64,000 nucleotides of DNA, taken from contig JABTUN010000001.1 of NCBI GenBank assembly GCA_015075365.1, positions 2,418,001 through 2,482,000 of the forward strand, in the 5' to 3' direction. The first letter of the stretch is position 1. Each line of letters opens with the position of its first letter. This stretch comes from Verrucomicrobiaceae bacterium (GTDB taxonomy: Bacteria > Verrucomicrobiota > Verrucomicrobiia > Verrucomicrobiales > Verrucomicrobiaceae). Below the pieces are notes generated by a model. It worked only from the letters and a program-made list of their open reading frames with translations. It made no database searches and was not told where the DNA came from. The position numbers were made by a program, and so were the translations under genes. Below, one piece after another: positions 24,658 to 33,287 of the stretch.

Positions 24658-26124
24658 ATGAAACACCTCTGGCTGATCCTTTTCCTCTACAGTTCGTCAT
24701 TCGCCGCGGAGCAGCGCCCGAACATCGTCTTCCTCATCTGCGATGACCTCGGTTACGGCGATGTGCATTGCCTGAACCCGGAGCATGGGAAGATCGCGAC
24801 GCCGGGTGCGGACAGGCTGGCGGCGCAGGGGACGATCTTCACGGATGCGCATTCGGGGTCGTCGGTGTGCACACCCACGCGCTATGGCGTGATGACGGGG
24901 CGCTACAGTTGGCGCACAAAGCTGCAAAGCGGCGTGGTGGAAGGCTTCGCGCCGAGCCTGATCGCGAAGGATCGGCCCACGGTGGCCAGTTTCTTGAAGA
25001 GCGCGGGTTATCACACGGCGATCATCGGCAAGTGGCATCTGAATTTCGAATACCTCGATCCGAAGAGCGGCAAGCCATACAAGGCGAAGGAGTTCGACAC
25101 GCCGCCGGTCGGCGCGAAGATCCCGGACGGCCCCGTCACACGCGGCTTTGACTACTACCACGGCTTTCATCACGCGCGCGACATGGAGGCGGTGATCGAA
25201 AACGACGCGGTCATCGAGCACGACGAGGTGGTGCACATGCTGCCGCGTCTGCGGCGCAAGGCGGTCGAGTACATCGACTCGCGCAAGGGACAGGAGCAGC
25301 CGTTCTTCCTCTACCTGCCGCTCGGATCGCCGCACACGCCCATCGTGCCCGCGCCCGAATGGCAGGGCCGCAGCGGCCTCGGGGACTACGGTGATTTCGT
25401 GATGCAGACCGATGATGTGGTCGTCGCGGTTTCGGAGGCGTTGGAGCGCAACGGCATGACGAAGAACACGCTCTTCATCCTCACCAGCGACAACGGCTGC
25501 TCGAAGGCCGCCGGGATCGACAAGCTCGCCGCACAGGGTCACAAGGTCAGCGCGAACCTGCGCGGCTCAAAGGCGGACATCTGGGACGGAGGGCATCGCA
25601 TCCCGTTCATCGCACGCTGGCCGGCGAAGATCGCCGCAGGCTCCACGAACGACCAGCTCATCTGCCTCGTCGATTTCTTCGCCACCGCCGCCGACATCAT
25701 CGGCCAGCCGGTGCCTGCGGGCAGTTGCGAGGACAGCGTGAGCTTCCTGCCGGCATTCAGCGGTGAAAAGATCGTGTCCACGCGTCACGGCGTCATCCAT
25801 CACTCGATCAGCGGCCACTTCGCCTATCGCCAGGGACCGTGGAAGCTCGCGCTCGCCCGCGCCTCCGGCGGCTGGACCTCGCCCACCGAGGCCAAAGCGC
25901 CCGCCGACTGGCCCAAAGGCCAGCTTTACCACATGAAGGACGACATCGGCGAGACCACGAACCTCTTCGAATCGAAACCCGAGATCGTGAACCAGCTCCT
26001 CGACCTCCTCCAGGCCGACATCGCCCGCGGCCGCAGCACCGACGGCCCCGACTCAGCCAACGACTTCGCCGACATCGTGCTGTGGAAGAGCGAGAAGGGG
26101 AAACGAGCGAAGAAAAAGAATTGA
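24658..26124 (+). CDS. Secreted sulfatase (S1 family)
   Basis: This 488-residue enzyme has signal peptide MKHLWLILFLYSSSFA, metal site FLICDDLGYGDVHC (Cys replaces the more common Ala before DD), formylglycine motif CTPTR (Cys71), GKWHLNFEY and TSDNGCSKA. The region DVHCLNPEHGKIATP is close to DVQCNNPERSKIPTP in the 9267 enzyme, so these two are probably the nearest paralogues in the window. The C-terminus is Lys-rich (GKRAKKKN). It is transcribed away from the TIR operon; a shared promoter region of about 108 bp separates them. Probably once contiguous with the sulfatases at 17968 and 19779 before the IS and TIR genes arrived. Confidence 0.95.
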   Translation: MKHLWLILFLYSSSFAAEQRPNIVFLICDDLGYGDVHCLNPEHGKIATPGADRLAAQGTIFTDAHSGSSVCTPTRYGVMTGRYSWRTKLQSGVVEGFAPSLIAKDRPTVASFLKSAGYHTAIIGKWHLNFEYLDPKSGKPYKAKEFDTPPVGAKIPDGPVTRGFDYYHGFHHARDMEAVIENDAVIEHDEVVHMLPRLRRKAVEYIDSRKGQEQPFFLYLPLGSPHTPIVPAPEWQGRSGLGDYGDFVMQTDDVVVAVSEALERNGMTKNTLFILTSDNGCSKAAGIDKLAAQGHKVSANLRGSKADIWDGGHRIPFIARWPAKIAAGSTNDQLICLVDFFATAADIIGQPVPAGSCEDSVSFLPAFSGEKIVSTRHGVIHHSISGHFAYRQGPWKLALARASGGWTSPTEAKAPADWPKGQLYHMKDDIGETTNLFESKPEIVNQLLDLLQADIARGRSTDGPDSANDFADIVLWKSEKGKRAKKKN

Positions 26125-26186
26125 GCGCATCAGCAGGGAGCCGCCTGATGATAGGCCCGGTTGCCATGGTCACGTCCGCGATTCTG

Positions 26187-27842
26187 TCACGGACGCAGTT
26201 CCACCGCCTTATAGCTACGGTGCTCCAGCAACGAGGGCAGCAGGCCTCTGACCTCCGGGCGCATGAGATAGGAGTGTGTGTACCAATACACCGGCAGAAC
26301 CGGGGCCTCGGTGAGCAGCAGGGTCTCCGCTTCGTGAAGCAGCGCGAGGCGTTTGCCAGCGTCGCCCTCGCGGAAACTCTGCTTGAGGAGCATGTCGTAG
26401 CGCGCGCTGCTCCAGCCTGTGTTGTTGTTGCCATCGCCCGTCTGCCACATGGCAAGGAAGGTGGAGGGGTCGAGGTAGTCGCCCACCCAGGCGGCACGGC
26501 AGACCTGGTAGTCGAGCTTGCGCTGCGAGTCGAGGTAAACGCCCCAGTCCTGGTTCAGCACGCGTGCAGGTATGCCGAGATGCTGCCTCCACATGGCCTG
26601 CACGGCCTCGGCCAGGGTGCGGTGCGCCTCGCTGGTGTTGATGAGGATGTCGAACACTGGGAAATCCCTGCCGCCGGGAAAGCCGGCCTCGGCGAGCAGC
26701 CTCCGCGCCTCGCCCGGATCGAAGCGCATCACGTCTGGTGCCCGATAATCCGCCAGCGTGCCCGGTGGTGTGAGGCCGGTGGCGGGTTTCTGCCCGGCGC
26801 GCAGGATGTTGCGCGTGATGGACTCGCGGTCGATGGCAAGCGCGAGCGCTCGGCGCACCCTCTCATCGTTGAATGGCTTCCTGGTGATGTTGCATCGGTA
26901 AAAATAGACACTGAGAAGCGGATCGGAATGGAAGAAGGGTGACTTTGAATCACGGTAGCCGGGGATTTTCGCCAGCGGCATCGTCTGCGTGACATGGAGC
27001 TGGCCGTCGAGGAAGGCGCGCTCCTCGGTGGTGTCACTGGAGATGGGGAGGAAGACGATGCCGTTGAGCTTGACGTTCGCGGCGTCCCAGTAGCGCGGAT
27101 TGCGCTCCACCTCGACGGTCTGGTTCACGCGCCAGCTTTTGAGCTGGAAGGGGCCGTTGCAGACCATTGTGCCGGGGCGCGTCCACCGCGTGTTGCCCCG
27201 GTCGTCCATGCGGCCGTGCTTTTCGATGATATGCCGCGGCACAGGGAACCACGCGTAGTGCTTCAGCATACTGGGCAGATACGGCGCGGGGCCTTTGAGC
27301 GTGATTTGCAGCGTGTGGTCATCGGGAGCCTTCACGCCGACCTGCGTGAAGTCGGCGATCTTTCCATTCTGATACTCCTCCGCGTTGAGCATGGGGTACA
27401 GCATGTTCGCGTAGTCCGCGCCGAGCCTTGGCGAAAGGATGCGCTGGTAGGCATAGAGGAAATCGGCGCTGGTCAGCGGCGTGCCGTCGCTCCACCGGCC
27501 CTGCGGCTGGAGGTGAAAAGTCCAGGTGGTGAAGCGATCGTGCGTCCAGGTGGCCGCCGCACCGGGTCCATCGGCATCAGGATTCTCCGGCTGCGGAGCG
27601 ATGAGCCCCTCAAAGATGGCATGGAAGATGTGATGCTCCGGCTGGCCGCTGGCGAGTTGTGGATCGAGTGTGGCTGGCTCCGTGCCATTGCCGATGAGCA
27701 GGATACCGGCGCGGGTGGCCTCTTCGACACGCGTGGGACGGTGCGTGCGGACGTGATGAAACCACGCGATGCCGCCGATGATGACGAGGAGGACAAGACT
27801 GCGGACGAACCAGCGCATGACGGCGAACATGGCACGTGACAC
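26187..27842 (-). CDS. Oligopeptide-type ABC transporter substrate-binding protein
   Basis: This 551-residue protein belongs to the bacterial extracellular solute-binding family 5 (OppA/DppA). An N-terminal hydrophobic helix (FVRSLVLLVIIGGIAWFHHV) acts as signal anchor; no lipobox Cys is visible, which is unusual for OppA. Family features: GTEPATLDPQLASGQPEHHI near residue 52, DGTPLTSADFLYAYQRILSP, and the ligand-pocket segment RRALALAIDRESITRNIL. OppA captures peptides in the periplasm for an OppBCDF transporter, but no permease or ATPase gene is next to it, so it is an orphan that may use a distant transporter or serve another role such as chaperone or sensor. It is convergent with the sulfatase at 24658. 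Confidence 0.9.
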   Translation of the reverse strand: MSRAMFAVMRWFVRSLVLLVIIGGIAWFHHVRTHRPTRVEEATRAGILLIGNGTEPATLDPQLASGQPEHHIFHAIFEGLIAPQPENPDADGPGAAATWTHDRFTTWTFHLQPQGRWSDGTPLTSADFLYAYQRILSPRLGADYANMLYPMLNAEEYQNGKIADFTQVGVKAPDDHTLQITLKGPAPYLPSMLKHYAWFPVPRHIIEKHGRMDDRGNTRWTRPGTMVCNGPFQLKSWRVNQTVEVERNPRYWDAANVKLNGIVFLPISSDTTEERAFLDGQLHVTQTMPLAKIPGYRDSKSPFFHSDPLLSVYFYRCNITRKPFNDERVRRALALAIDRESITRNILRAGQKPATGLTPPGTLADYRAPDVMRFDPGEARRLLAEAGFPGGRDFPVFDILINTSEAHRTLAEAVQAMWRQHLGIPARVLNQDWGVYLDSQRKLDYQVCRAAWVGDYLDPSTFLAMWQTGDGNNNTGWSSARYDMLLKQSFREGDAGKRLALLHEAETLLLTEAPVLPVYWYTHSYLMRPEVRGLLPSLLEHRSYKAVELRP

Positions 27843-27844
27843 GC

Positions 27845-27858
27845 CGGGCTAAAGCCCG
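27845..27858. repeat. REP-like hairpin CGGGCT-AA-AGCCCG
   Basis: Perfect 6-base arms, directly upstream of the OppA-like gene. On the minus strand the sequence TTCGTAGTTCGGGCTT is shared with 49316-49331 after coxC. Confidence 0.65.
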
Positions 27859-27867
27859 AACTACGAA

Positions 27868-27900
27868 CAAAACGGCCCCGCCATGCATGGGCGGGGCCGC
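27868..27900 (-). terminator. Rho-independent terminator of the small secreted protein gene
   Basis: A GC-rich stem of nine perfect pairs (CGGCCCCGC 27873-27881 with GCGGGGCCG 27891-27899) closes a loop containing CATGCATG. Read on the minus strand it is followed by TTTTGTT. It lies just past the stop of the 27932-28276 gene. Confidence 0.7.
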
Positions 27901-27931
27901 GTGGGGCTTTCAGAGACCGATTCCGGCGCTG

Positions 27932-28276
27932 CTACCTGCCGAAACCGAAGCTGAAACTGATGCCGCTGCGTGGGCGGCCGAAGAATCCGCCGCGTGGAGG
28001 GCAGGCGCCATGGCCGTGGCTGTGGCCGTACGACGGGCGCGGATTGCACACACCGCAGTGGCTGTGAGACACCGGCTGCGTGACCCACTGGCCCACCGGA
28101 TGTCCGCAGCGGTCATAGCCGACGATCTGATAGACGGCATACACCGGCGTGCCGCAGCGCATATAGCTCACGACGCGGCGGGCACCGTTGGCGCAGTGTG
28201 GGTTGGCCTCGGCGGAGGTGGGGGCCGCGAAACCAAAGGCAGCAGCGGCGGCGAAGATGGAGAGGAGTGTTTTCAT
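27932..28276 (-). CDS. Small secreted Cys/His-rich protein
   Basis: This 114-residue protein has a clear signal peptide (MKTLLSIFAAAAAFGFAAPTSA). The mature part is rich in Cys, His, Gly and Pro (NPHCANGARR, YMRCGTPVY, YDRCGHPVG, VSHSHCGVCNPRP, YGHSHGHGACPP), giving six Cys and several His that could bind metal or form disulfides. No family is recognised. A similar style of small Cys-containing secreted protein is encoded at 52514-52789, although sequence identity is low. It may be an envelope or metal-buffering protein. A strong terminator follows at 27873-27899. Confidence 0.65.
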   Translation of the reverse strand: MKTLLSIFAAAAAFGFAAPTSAEANPHCANGARRVVSYMRCGTPVYAVYQIVGYDRCGHPVGQWVTQPVSHSHCGVCNPRPSYGHSHGHGACPPRGGFFGRPRSGISFSFGFGR

Positions 28277-28359
28277 AGGGGAGGATGGAAGGGGTTGCTT
28301 TCCGGTCCCTGTGACGAGGTGCCTCGCGGGCTATTCAGGCCGCGCGAATTTTTTTTGCC

Positions 28360-29373
28360 TCACGGTGTGAAATCGAGAATCCCGATCTTCCACGGGATGC
28401 TGCCGTATTTGGGTGCTTTGTAGCCTTGCTCATCGACGCCTTGGAAGACGAAACGGAGATCATTGGGATCGATTTCGAGGGTTTCGTCGTTGGAGGAGCG
28501 GATGAGCTCGCCGTGGCTGATGCTGGTGGTCCAGTCGGCGGGCGGTGTGATTTGCTCGGTGGCGGCGAAGGGCTTCTCGCGTGTCGTCGCGAGTGGTTTC
28601 CACGGGCCTTCGATCTTGTCGGCGAGCCACGCTTTGTAGTAGCGATGACCCTGGCCGAGGGCCTCGATGATGGTGAGGTATTGATCGCGGCCTTTGAGCT
28701 TGTAGGTACAGGACGCTTCAAAGAGGGCCTCTTTGGTGTCTTTGAGCAGGAGTTCGGGCTTTGACCAGCCGAGAGGGAAATTTGGCTTCGCCGTTTCGCG
28801 TCGCCAGAAGTGGCCGTCGTCACTGGTGTAGAGGAGATGGGCGTTCGTGGCATCGCAGATGACCCAGAAGTCGATCCATTTGGTCTTCGTGCCGCCTTCG
28901 GGCAGCGATTCGATCATGGGCTGCGGCTTGGTCCAAGACTTCGGATCGGCGATGTCGGTGGTGGTGGAGAAATAGGGCGCGAATTTGAGCGCCTTCTTTT
29001 CATCGGCGAGCTGGTAGATGAGGTACCACTTCTGATGCGGTGTGAAGTAGAAGACCTGCGGAGCACAGTGGTACTGGTCGTGGAAATCGAGCGTGTGGCG
29101 CGTGGCCTTGCCGGCGTCTTTCCAGTCGGCGAAGCTGAGGTATTGCATATCCACCTTGCCCGAGGAACGGCGGTGCGTGGCGAAGAGGTGCCATTTTCCC
29201 TCGTGGAAGACCATCGTCGGGTCTTTGAGCGCGACATCGGGATCGGCGGCGTTTTCCGCGGGTGTGATGAGCGGAGGAGAGCACTTCCAGCAGAATTCGC
29301 CCGTAGTGAGCCATGCCGGGTCGGCCGCGTGGAGCGTGACAGCGGCAAACAAGAGCATGGCGAGGGTCTTCAT
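28360..29373 (-). CDS. GH62-like alpha-L-arabinofuranosidase
   Basis: This is a 337-residue secreted protein with signal peptide MKTLAMLLFAAVTLHAA. I chose the start at 29373, which overlaps the stop of the HAD gene (ATGA). The sequence follows the five-bladed propeller plan of GH62: KDPTMVFHEGKWHLFATHRR (Asp of the active site), CAPQVFYFTPHQKWYLIYQL, TKWIDFWVICDATNAHLLYT (second Asp), EALFEASCTYKLKGRDQYLT (probable acid Glu), and ISHGELIRSSNDETLEIDPN. GH62 enzymes remove arabinofuranose side chains from xylan or arabinan. With the sulfatases it suggests a lifestyle of degrading complex polysaccharide. Substrate is inferred from family. Confidence 0.85.
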   Translation of the reverse strand: MKTLAMLLFAAVTLHAADPAWLTTGEFCWKCSPPLITPAENAADPDVALKDPTMVFHEGKWHLFATHRRSSGKVDMQYLSFADWKDAGKATRHTLDFHDQYHCAPQVFYFTPHQKWYLIYQLADEKKALKFAPYFSTTTDIADPKSWTKPQPMIESLPEGGTKTKWIDFWVICDATNAHLLYTSDDGHFWRRETAKPNFPLGWSKPELLLKDTKEALFEASCTYKLKGRDQYLTIIEALGQGHRYYKAWLADKIEGPWKPLATTREKPFAATEQITPPADWTTSISHGELIRSSNDETLEIDPNDLRFVFQGVDEQGYKAPKYGSIPWKIGILDFTP

Positions 29374-30029
29374 GACATCAGTTCCTTGATCGTGACATGC
29401 GCGAGGGACTCGACGCGCTTCCACGCGCCTTCAAAGTCGAGATGGCGTGTCATCGGGCCGGGCGCGACGACGCAACGGATGCCGGCGGCGAGAGCGGCAC
29501 GGAGGCCGTTGAGCGAATCCTCGAAGATGACGGCCTCTTCCGGCCTCACGCCGAGTTTTTCGGCGGCGTGGAGGAAGAGCGAGGGATCGGGCTTCACCTT
29601 GCCGGTGTCATCGACGGTGGAGATGTGATGAAAGTGATCGTGCAGGCCGAGCTGGTCCATCCACGAGTCGATCCAGGTGCGCGGGCTGCTGGAGGCGATG
29701 GCGATGCGCAGGCCGAGCGAATCGGCTTCTTGCAGACGATCTGCGACGCCGGGCAGGAGTCTCAAATGCTGGCGCAGCTCGCTTTCGCGGGCTTTGCGAT
29801 CGAGTTCGATGGCCTGCCAGTCGAAATCCCTGCCGGTACGCACTTCGAGATCGCGACGCGGGTCGTAGCTCGTGTTGAAATCGGTGCCGACGACCTGCGC
29901 GTAGAGCTCGACGGGCAGCTCGTGGCCGTGTTCGGCAAAGATTTCCCTCCAGGTGTGGTAGCCGGTGCTTTCAGTGTCAACGATGAGGCCGTCGAAGTCG
30001 AAGATGACGGCGTGGATGGGGGCGGACAT
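29370..30029 (-). CDS. HAD-superfamily phosphatase / beta-phosphoglucomutase-like
   Basis: This 219-residue cytoplasmic enzyme shows the HAD motifs: motif I DFDGLIVDTES (nucleophile and acid Asp), motif II IASSS, motif III Lys in DTGKVKPDPSLF, and motif IV IFEDSLNGLRAA. A helical cap lies between residues 20 and 90. The length and motif layout match the beta-phosphoglucomutase/sugar-phosphatase subgroup. It is translationally coupled with the GH62-like gene, so it may process a sugar phosphate released downstream of glycan degradation. Exact substrate unknown. Confidence 0.9.
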   Translation of the reverse strand: MSAPIHAVIFDFDGLIVDTESTGYHTWREIFAEHGHELPVELYAQVVGTDFNTSYDPRRDLEVRTGRDFDWQAIELDRKARESELRQHLRLLPGVADRLQEADSLGLRIAIASSSPRTWIDSWMDQLGLHDHFHHISTVDDTGKVKPDPSLFLHAAEKLGVRPEEAVIFEDSLNGLRAALAAGIRCVVAPGPMTRHLDFEGAWKRVESLAHVTIKELMS

Positions 30030-30703
30030 GGATTATGGATGGCCGAGGGAATCGAAAGAAGCAAAAGATTCGGAAGTCTTGAAACACAAAGATGCGTTGG
30101 GGGCTTCCACGCTGCCGGTGAAGTTAAAATGCTCTGCCATGCCTTTGCTGCGAGAACCATCGCCGATGATGGGCGGAGGTGGTCCGGCTGGACCATCAGG
30201 AAAGGTCTGTTTGCCGCAGAGAGGCGGAGGAGCACAGGGCGCAGAGGTCTGGGCAGAATGAGAACTCCGCGCCACTTGTGTGCTGTTGCTGTGATGCTCT
30301 CAGCCTTGTCCATGTGATCCGGTTCGTTGCAGCGACAAGGCGACCATGTGCCGTGCTCGTGCCAGCCGGCTGGGCACTTTGACGCCGCCGGGGATGTCGC
30401 TGAGGCCCGCTCGTTAAAGGTGTCATCGGGTCTGATACGATCCCGTGTTGGGGTTGTTCATGTGCACGCTGCCAGCTTTCGCATGCCTGACGCAGCACGA
30501 AGAGATAATCGGCGCAGTGCGCTTCGAGGATGTCCTGCAGCGGGCTTCGGCGGCGTCGGCCGCGCAGCACGGCAACTGCATGCGCGTCGCTCTCTCCAGC
30601 GAAGGCTCATGGATCGTCACCCCAAGCACTCTCCACACTGCCGCTGCGGAGAATCCGGGCGGAATGATTGACGCTTTCCCTGCGCGCGCCTAAAAGGGGT
30701 GGG
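30030..30703. other. Gene-poor divergent intergenic region
   Basis: No convincing gene in 674 bp between divergent genes. On the minus strand, 30204-30254 reads as short-period repeats of the type CTCTGCG...CTCTCTGCGGC, upstream of the HAD gene. A possible reading frame 30445-30693 (plus, 82 codons) has no recognisable features and probably is not real. A minus-strand frame at 30196-30570 (SPLQDILEAHCADYLFVLRQ) might be a decayed transposon piece, but I cannot support that. AAGGGGTGGG directly before 30704 is the permease ribosome-binding region. Confidence 0.5.
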
Positions 30704-32014
30704 ATGGACCTGTCTTCTCCGCCGCGCGGTATCTCGCTCGTCACCGCCACGGCGGTCGTGGTGGCGAACATGATCGGGACGGGGGTGTTTACGTCCCTGG
30801 GCTTTCAGGTGGGCGGGCTGCCGTCGGGGTTTGCCATTTTGATGCTGTGGCTGGTGGGCGGGGTATGCGCGTTTTGCGGGGCGGTGTGCTACGGGGAGCT
30901 GGCGGCGGCGCTGCCGCGCTCGGGCGGGGAGTATCACTTTTTGTCGAAGATTTTTCATCCGGCGGTGGGGTTCCTCTCGGGCTGGCTGTCGGTGACGGTG
31001 GGGTTTGCCGCGCCGATCGCGCTGGCGGCGATGGCGTTCGGAAAGTACTATGCCACGATCTTTCCGCATGCTTTGGGGACGTCATGGGCGCTGGTGATGG
31101 TATCAGCGGTGACGCTGGTGCATCTGGGAGGTGTCAGGGTGGCCGCAGGTTTTCAAAACACCGCCACTTGGCTGAAGGTGGCGCTCATCCTCGTCTTTAT
31201 TGGAGCGGGATTCTGGCTGGTAGAGGGTCAGCCGGTGAAATTCACACCGTCTCCAGGTGATGGGAAGCTCATTGGCAGCACGCCCTTCGCGGTGAGCCTT
31301 GTCTATGTGATGTATGCGTATGCGGGATGGAACGCGGCGACGTACATTGTCGGCGAGATTCGTGATCCACAAAAAAACGTGCCGAAGGCCATCGCGCTGG
31401 GCACGCTGCTGGTAACGGGGCTGTATCTGGCGCTCAACGCTGTTTTCCTGCATGCCACGCCGATGAGCGAGCTGGTTGGGAAGCTGGATGTTGGCCATGC
31501 GGCCGCGATGAACATCTTTGGTGTCACCGGCGGTAAAGTCATGTCCGCATTGATTTGTCTCGGACTCGTTTCCAGCATCAGCGCGATGACCTGGGTAGGG
31601 CCGCGGGTGATGAAAACGATGGGCCAGGATGTGCGTCTCCTGGCGCCGCTGGCGCGTAGCACGCGCTCCGGGGTGCCGTGGGTGGGATTGCTGGTGCAAC
31701 TGGCGATCGTCATCACACTGGTGCTGACGGCGAGCTTTGAGAAGGTGCTGACCTGTGTGCAGTTCAGCATCCAGCTCGCGTCCTTTGCCACGGTGGTCGG
31801 GCTGATCGTGCTGCGCTTCAAGCAGCCGGACCTGCCGCGTCCCTACCGCTGCTGGGGCTATCCGGTGACGCCGCTGCTCTTTCTCGGCATCAGCGCGTGG
31901 ATGATGATTTTTGTCGCCAAGAAGCATCCGGTGGAGACGCTGACGGGCATGGCGCTGATTTTGCTGGGATGGATCATTTACGCCATCTCGCCGCGTACAC
32001 GCACGGATTCATGA
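30704..32014 (+). CDS. APC-family amino acid permease
   Basis: This is a 436-residue inner-membrane protein. I chose the ATG at 30704 because of AAGGGGTGGG immediately upstream; the frame opens at 30668. It has the APC first-helix signature (VTATAVVVANMIGTGVFTSL), where the unwound GTG motif binds the amino group of the substrate. About twelve hydrophobic helices follow (e.g. SVTVGFAAPIALAAMAFGKY, LVYVMYAYAGWNAATYIVGE, LGTLLVTGLYLALNAVFLHA). It imports or exchanges an amino acid with proton coupling; which one is not evident. The next gene overlaps by 4 bp. Confidence 0.92.
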   Translation: MDLSSPPRGISLVTATAVVVANMIGTGVFTSLGFQVGGLPSGFAILMLWLVGGVCAFCGAVCYGELAAALPRSGGEYHFLSKIFHPAVGFLSGWLSVTVGFAAPIALAAMAFGKYYATIFPHALGTSWALVMVSAVTLVHLGGVRVAAGFQNTATWLKVALILVFIGAGFWLVEGQPVKFTPSPGDGKLIGSTPFAVSLVYVMYAYAGWNAATYIVGEIRDPQKNVPKAIALGTLLVTGLYLALNAVFLHATPMSELVGKLDVGHAAAMNIFGVTGGKVMSALICLGLVSSISAMTWVGPRVMKTMGQDVRLLAPLARSTRSGVPWVGLLVQLAIVITLVLTASFEKVLTCVQFSIQLASFATVVGLIVLRFKQPDLPRPYRCWGYPVTPLLFLGISAWMMIFVAKKHPVETLTGMALILLGWIIYAISPRTRTDS

Positions 32015-33117
32015 AACGCCTGATTTTCGCCCTTTTGCTCCCGCTGGCCGTCTGCGCGGCCGAAACGCCCTCCGCCGATGATCAGGCGCGATTTTTGGCC
32101 GGACTGCCACCGCAGGAGGGCATGCCGCTTTCCGATCTGGCGCGGCGGGAGGAGTTTGCGCGGCATGCGCGGGAGCTGGATGCCTCCTGGGCGGATGTGG
32201 AGAAGCGGCAACTGGGCCCGATCCGCCAGTGGATGCGGGAGACGCAGCCGGATCTGGCGCAGGATGTGTCGCAACTGCTGTATGTGTTCAGCGGGCCGGA
32301 TTTCCTGCATGCGCACACGTTTTATCCAAATGCGAGCAGCTACATCCTGTGCGGGGTGGAGCCGGTGGGCGTGCCGCCGGACGTGACGCGGCTGGGCGGT
32401 GATTCGCTGGACCATTCACTGCGGAACCTGCGGCAGTCGTTGCAGGCGATCCTGAGTTTCAGCTTCTTCATCACCTCGGACATGAAGAACGACCTGTCCG
32501 CGAACGCGACAAAGCTCAGCGGGACGATCCCGGTGATCTACACCTTTCTGGCGCGCGGCGGCTGCCGCATCCGCGCGGTGGAGCTCATCGGCCTGGACAG
32601 GGAAGGGCAGGTGACAGCGCACGAGGGATCGAAGCATCCGGGGGTGCGGATCGACTTCACCGGCCCGGCAGGGCAGGAGCAGGCGGTGTATTACTTCTGC
32701 ACGAACCTGGCGAGCTGGTTCATCAAGCAGGAGCCGGGATTCAAGCGGTTCTGCGAGGGCCTGGGCGCGCCCAACGGCTTCACCAAGTCCGCCTCGTATC
32801 TGATGCACCTGCAGGAGTTCGACATGGTGCGCGATTTGCTCCTGCAGCGCTGCACCACGCTGCTCCAGGACGACACCGGCGTGCGCTGGAAGGATTTTCC
32901 GCGGGATGTCTGGTCCCCCGCCGCCTATGGCTGGTATCCGGGACCGATCGCGCGCTTCCAGGACAAGTACCAGCCGGAACTGGCCGCGGTTTACAAGGAG
33001 GGAGGCATTCCGCCCATCCCCTTCGGCATCGGCTATAACTGGCGGCCGAAACAAAGCACGCTGATCGTGGCGCGGGCGCGCCGAGCGCCGCCGAAGGCGG
33101 TGCCCGTTGCGGAATGA
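32011..33117 (+). CDS. Secreted protein of unknown function
   Basis: This 368-residue protein starts at the ATG that overlaps the permease stop (ATGA) and gives a signal peptide (MKRLIFALLLPLAVCAAETP). I do not recognise a family. Visible features: a helical N-terminal region with VEKRQLGPIRQWMRETQPDL, then YVFSGPDFLHAHTFYPNASS, FSFFITSDMKNDLSANATKL, YYFCTNLASWFIKQEPGFKR and YLMHLQEFDMVRDLLLQRCT, ending with an Arg/Lys-rich tail. The GPDFLHAHTFYP motif is a conserved-looking His-containing turn. Coupling to the permease suggests joint expression, not necessarily shared function. Confidence 0.75.
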   Translation: MKRLIFALLLPLAVCAAETPSADDQARFLAGLPPQEGMPLSDLARREEFARHARELDASWADVEKRQLGPIRQWMRETQPDLAQDVSQLLYVFSGPDFLHAHTFYPNASSYILCGVEPVGVPPDVTRLGGDSLDHSLRNLRQSLQAILSFSFFITSDMKNDLSANATKLSGTIPVIYTFLARGGCRIRAVELIGLDREGQVTAHEGSKHPGVRIDFTGPAGQEQAVYYFCTNLASWFIKQEPGFKRFCEGLGAPNGFTKSASYLMHLQEFDMVRDLLLQRCTTLLQDDTGVRWKDFPRDVWSPAAYGWYPGPIARFQDKYQPELAAVYKEGGIPPIPFGIGYNWRPKQSTLIVARARRAPPKAVPVAE

Positions 33118-33211
33118 GGCGGTTTTTCACCGCATGCGCGGTGCTTGCGCATGGCACGCCTGCGCTGGCGTCAAAGGTGTGCGGATTTTTTCAAAAACTT
33201 CATTTCCATTG

Positions 33212-33240
33212 TTGCAAAGGCGGGAGCGCCTTCCTATCCT
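33212..33240 (+). promoter_or_regulatory. Possible sigma-70-type promoter for the respiratory cluster
   Basis: TTGCAA at 33212-33217 and TATCCT at 33235-33240 are 17 bp apart, about 50 bp before the actA start. Verrucomicrobia promoter rules are not known to me, so this is tentative. Confidence 0.35.
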
Positions 33241-33247
33241 GATGGCC

Positions 33248-33269
33248 GCTTGTGAAATTTTTCACAAGC
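33248..33269. promoter_or_regulatory. CRP/FNR-type palindrome upstream of actA
   Basis: GCTTGTGAAA-TT-TTTCACAAGC is a perfect palindrome with 10-base arms. Its core, TGTGA-N6-TCACA at 33251-33266, equals the CRP consensus and is close to FNR-type sites. It lies 18 bp before the ATG and downstream of the possible -10, a position that would suit repression. Confidence 0.5.
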
Positions 33270-33287
33270 CCTTCCTGACTCGAATTT

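Noticed and set aside
30445..30693. A small gene of 82 codons before the permease
   Set aside because: No signal peptide with a plausible mature part, no family motif, and no ribosome-binding site; the sequence looks like decayed intergenic DNA.
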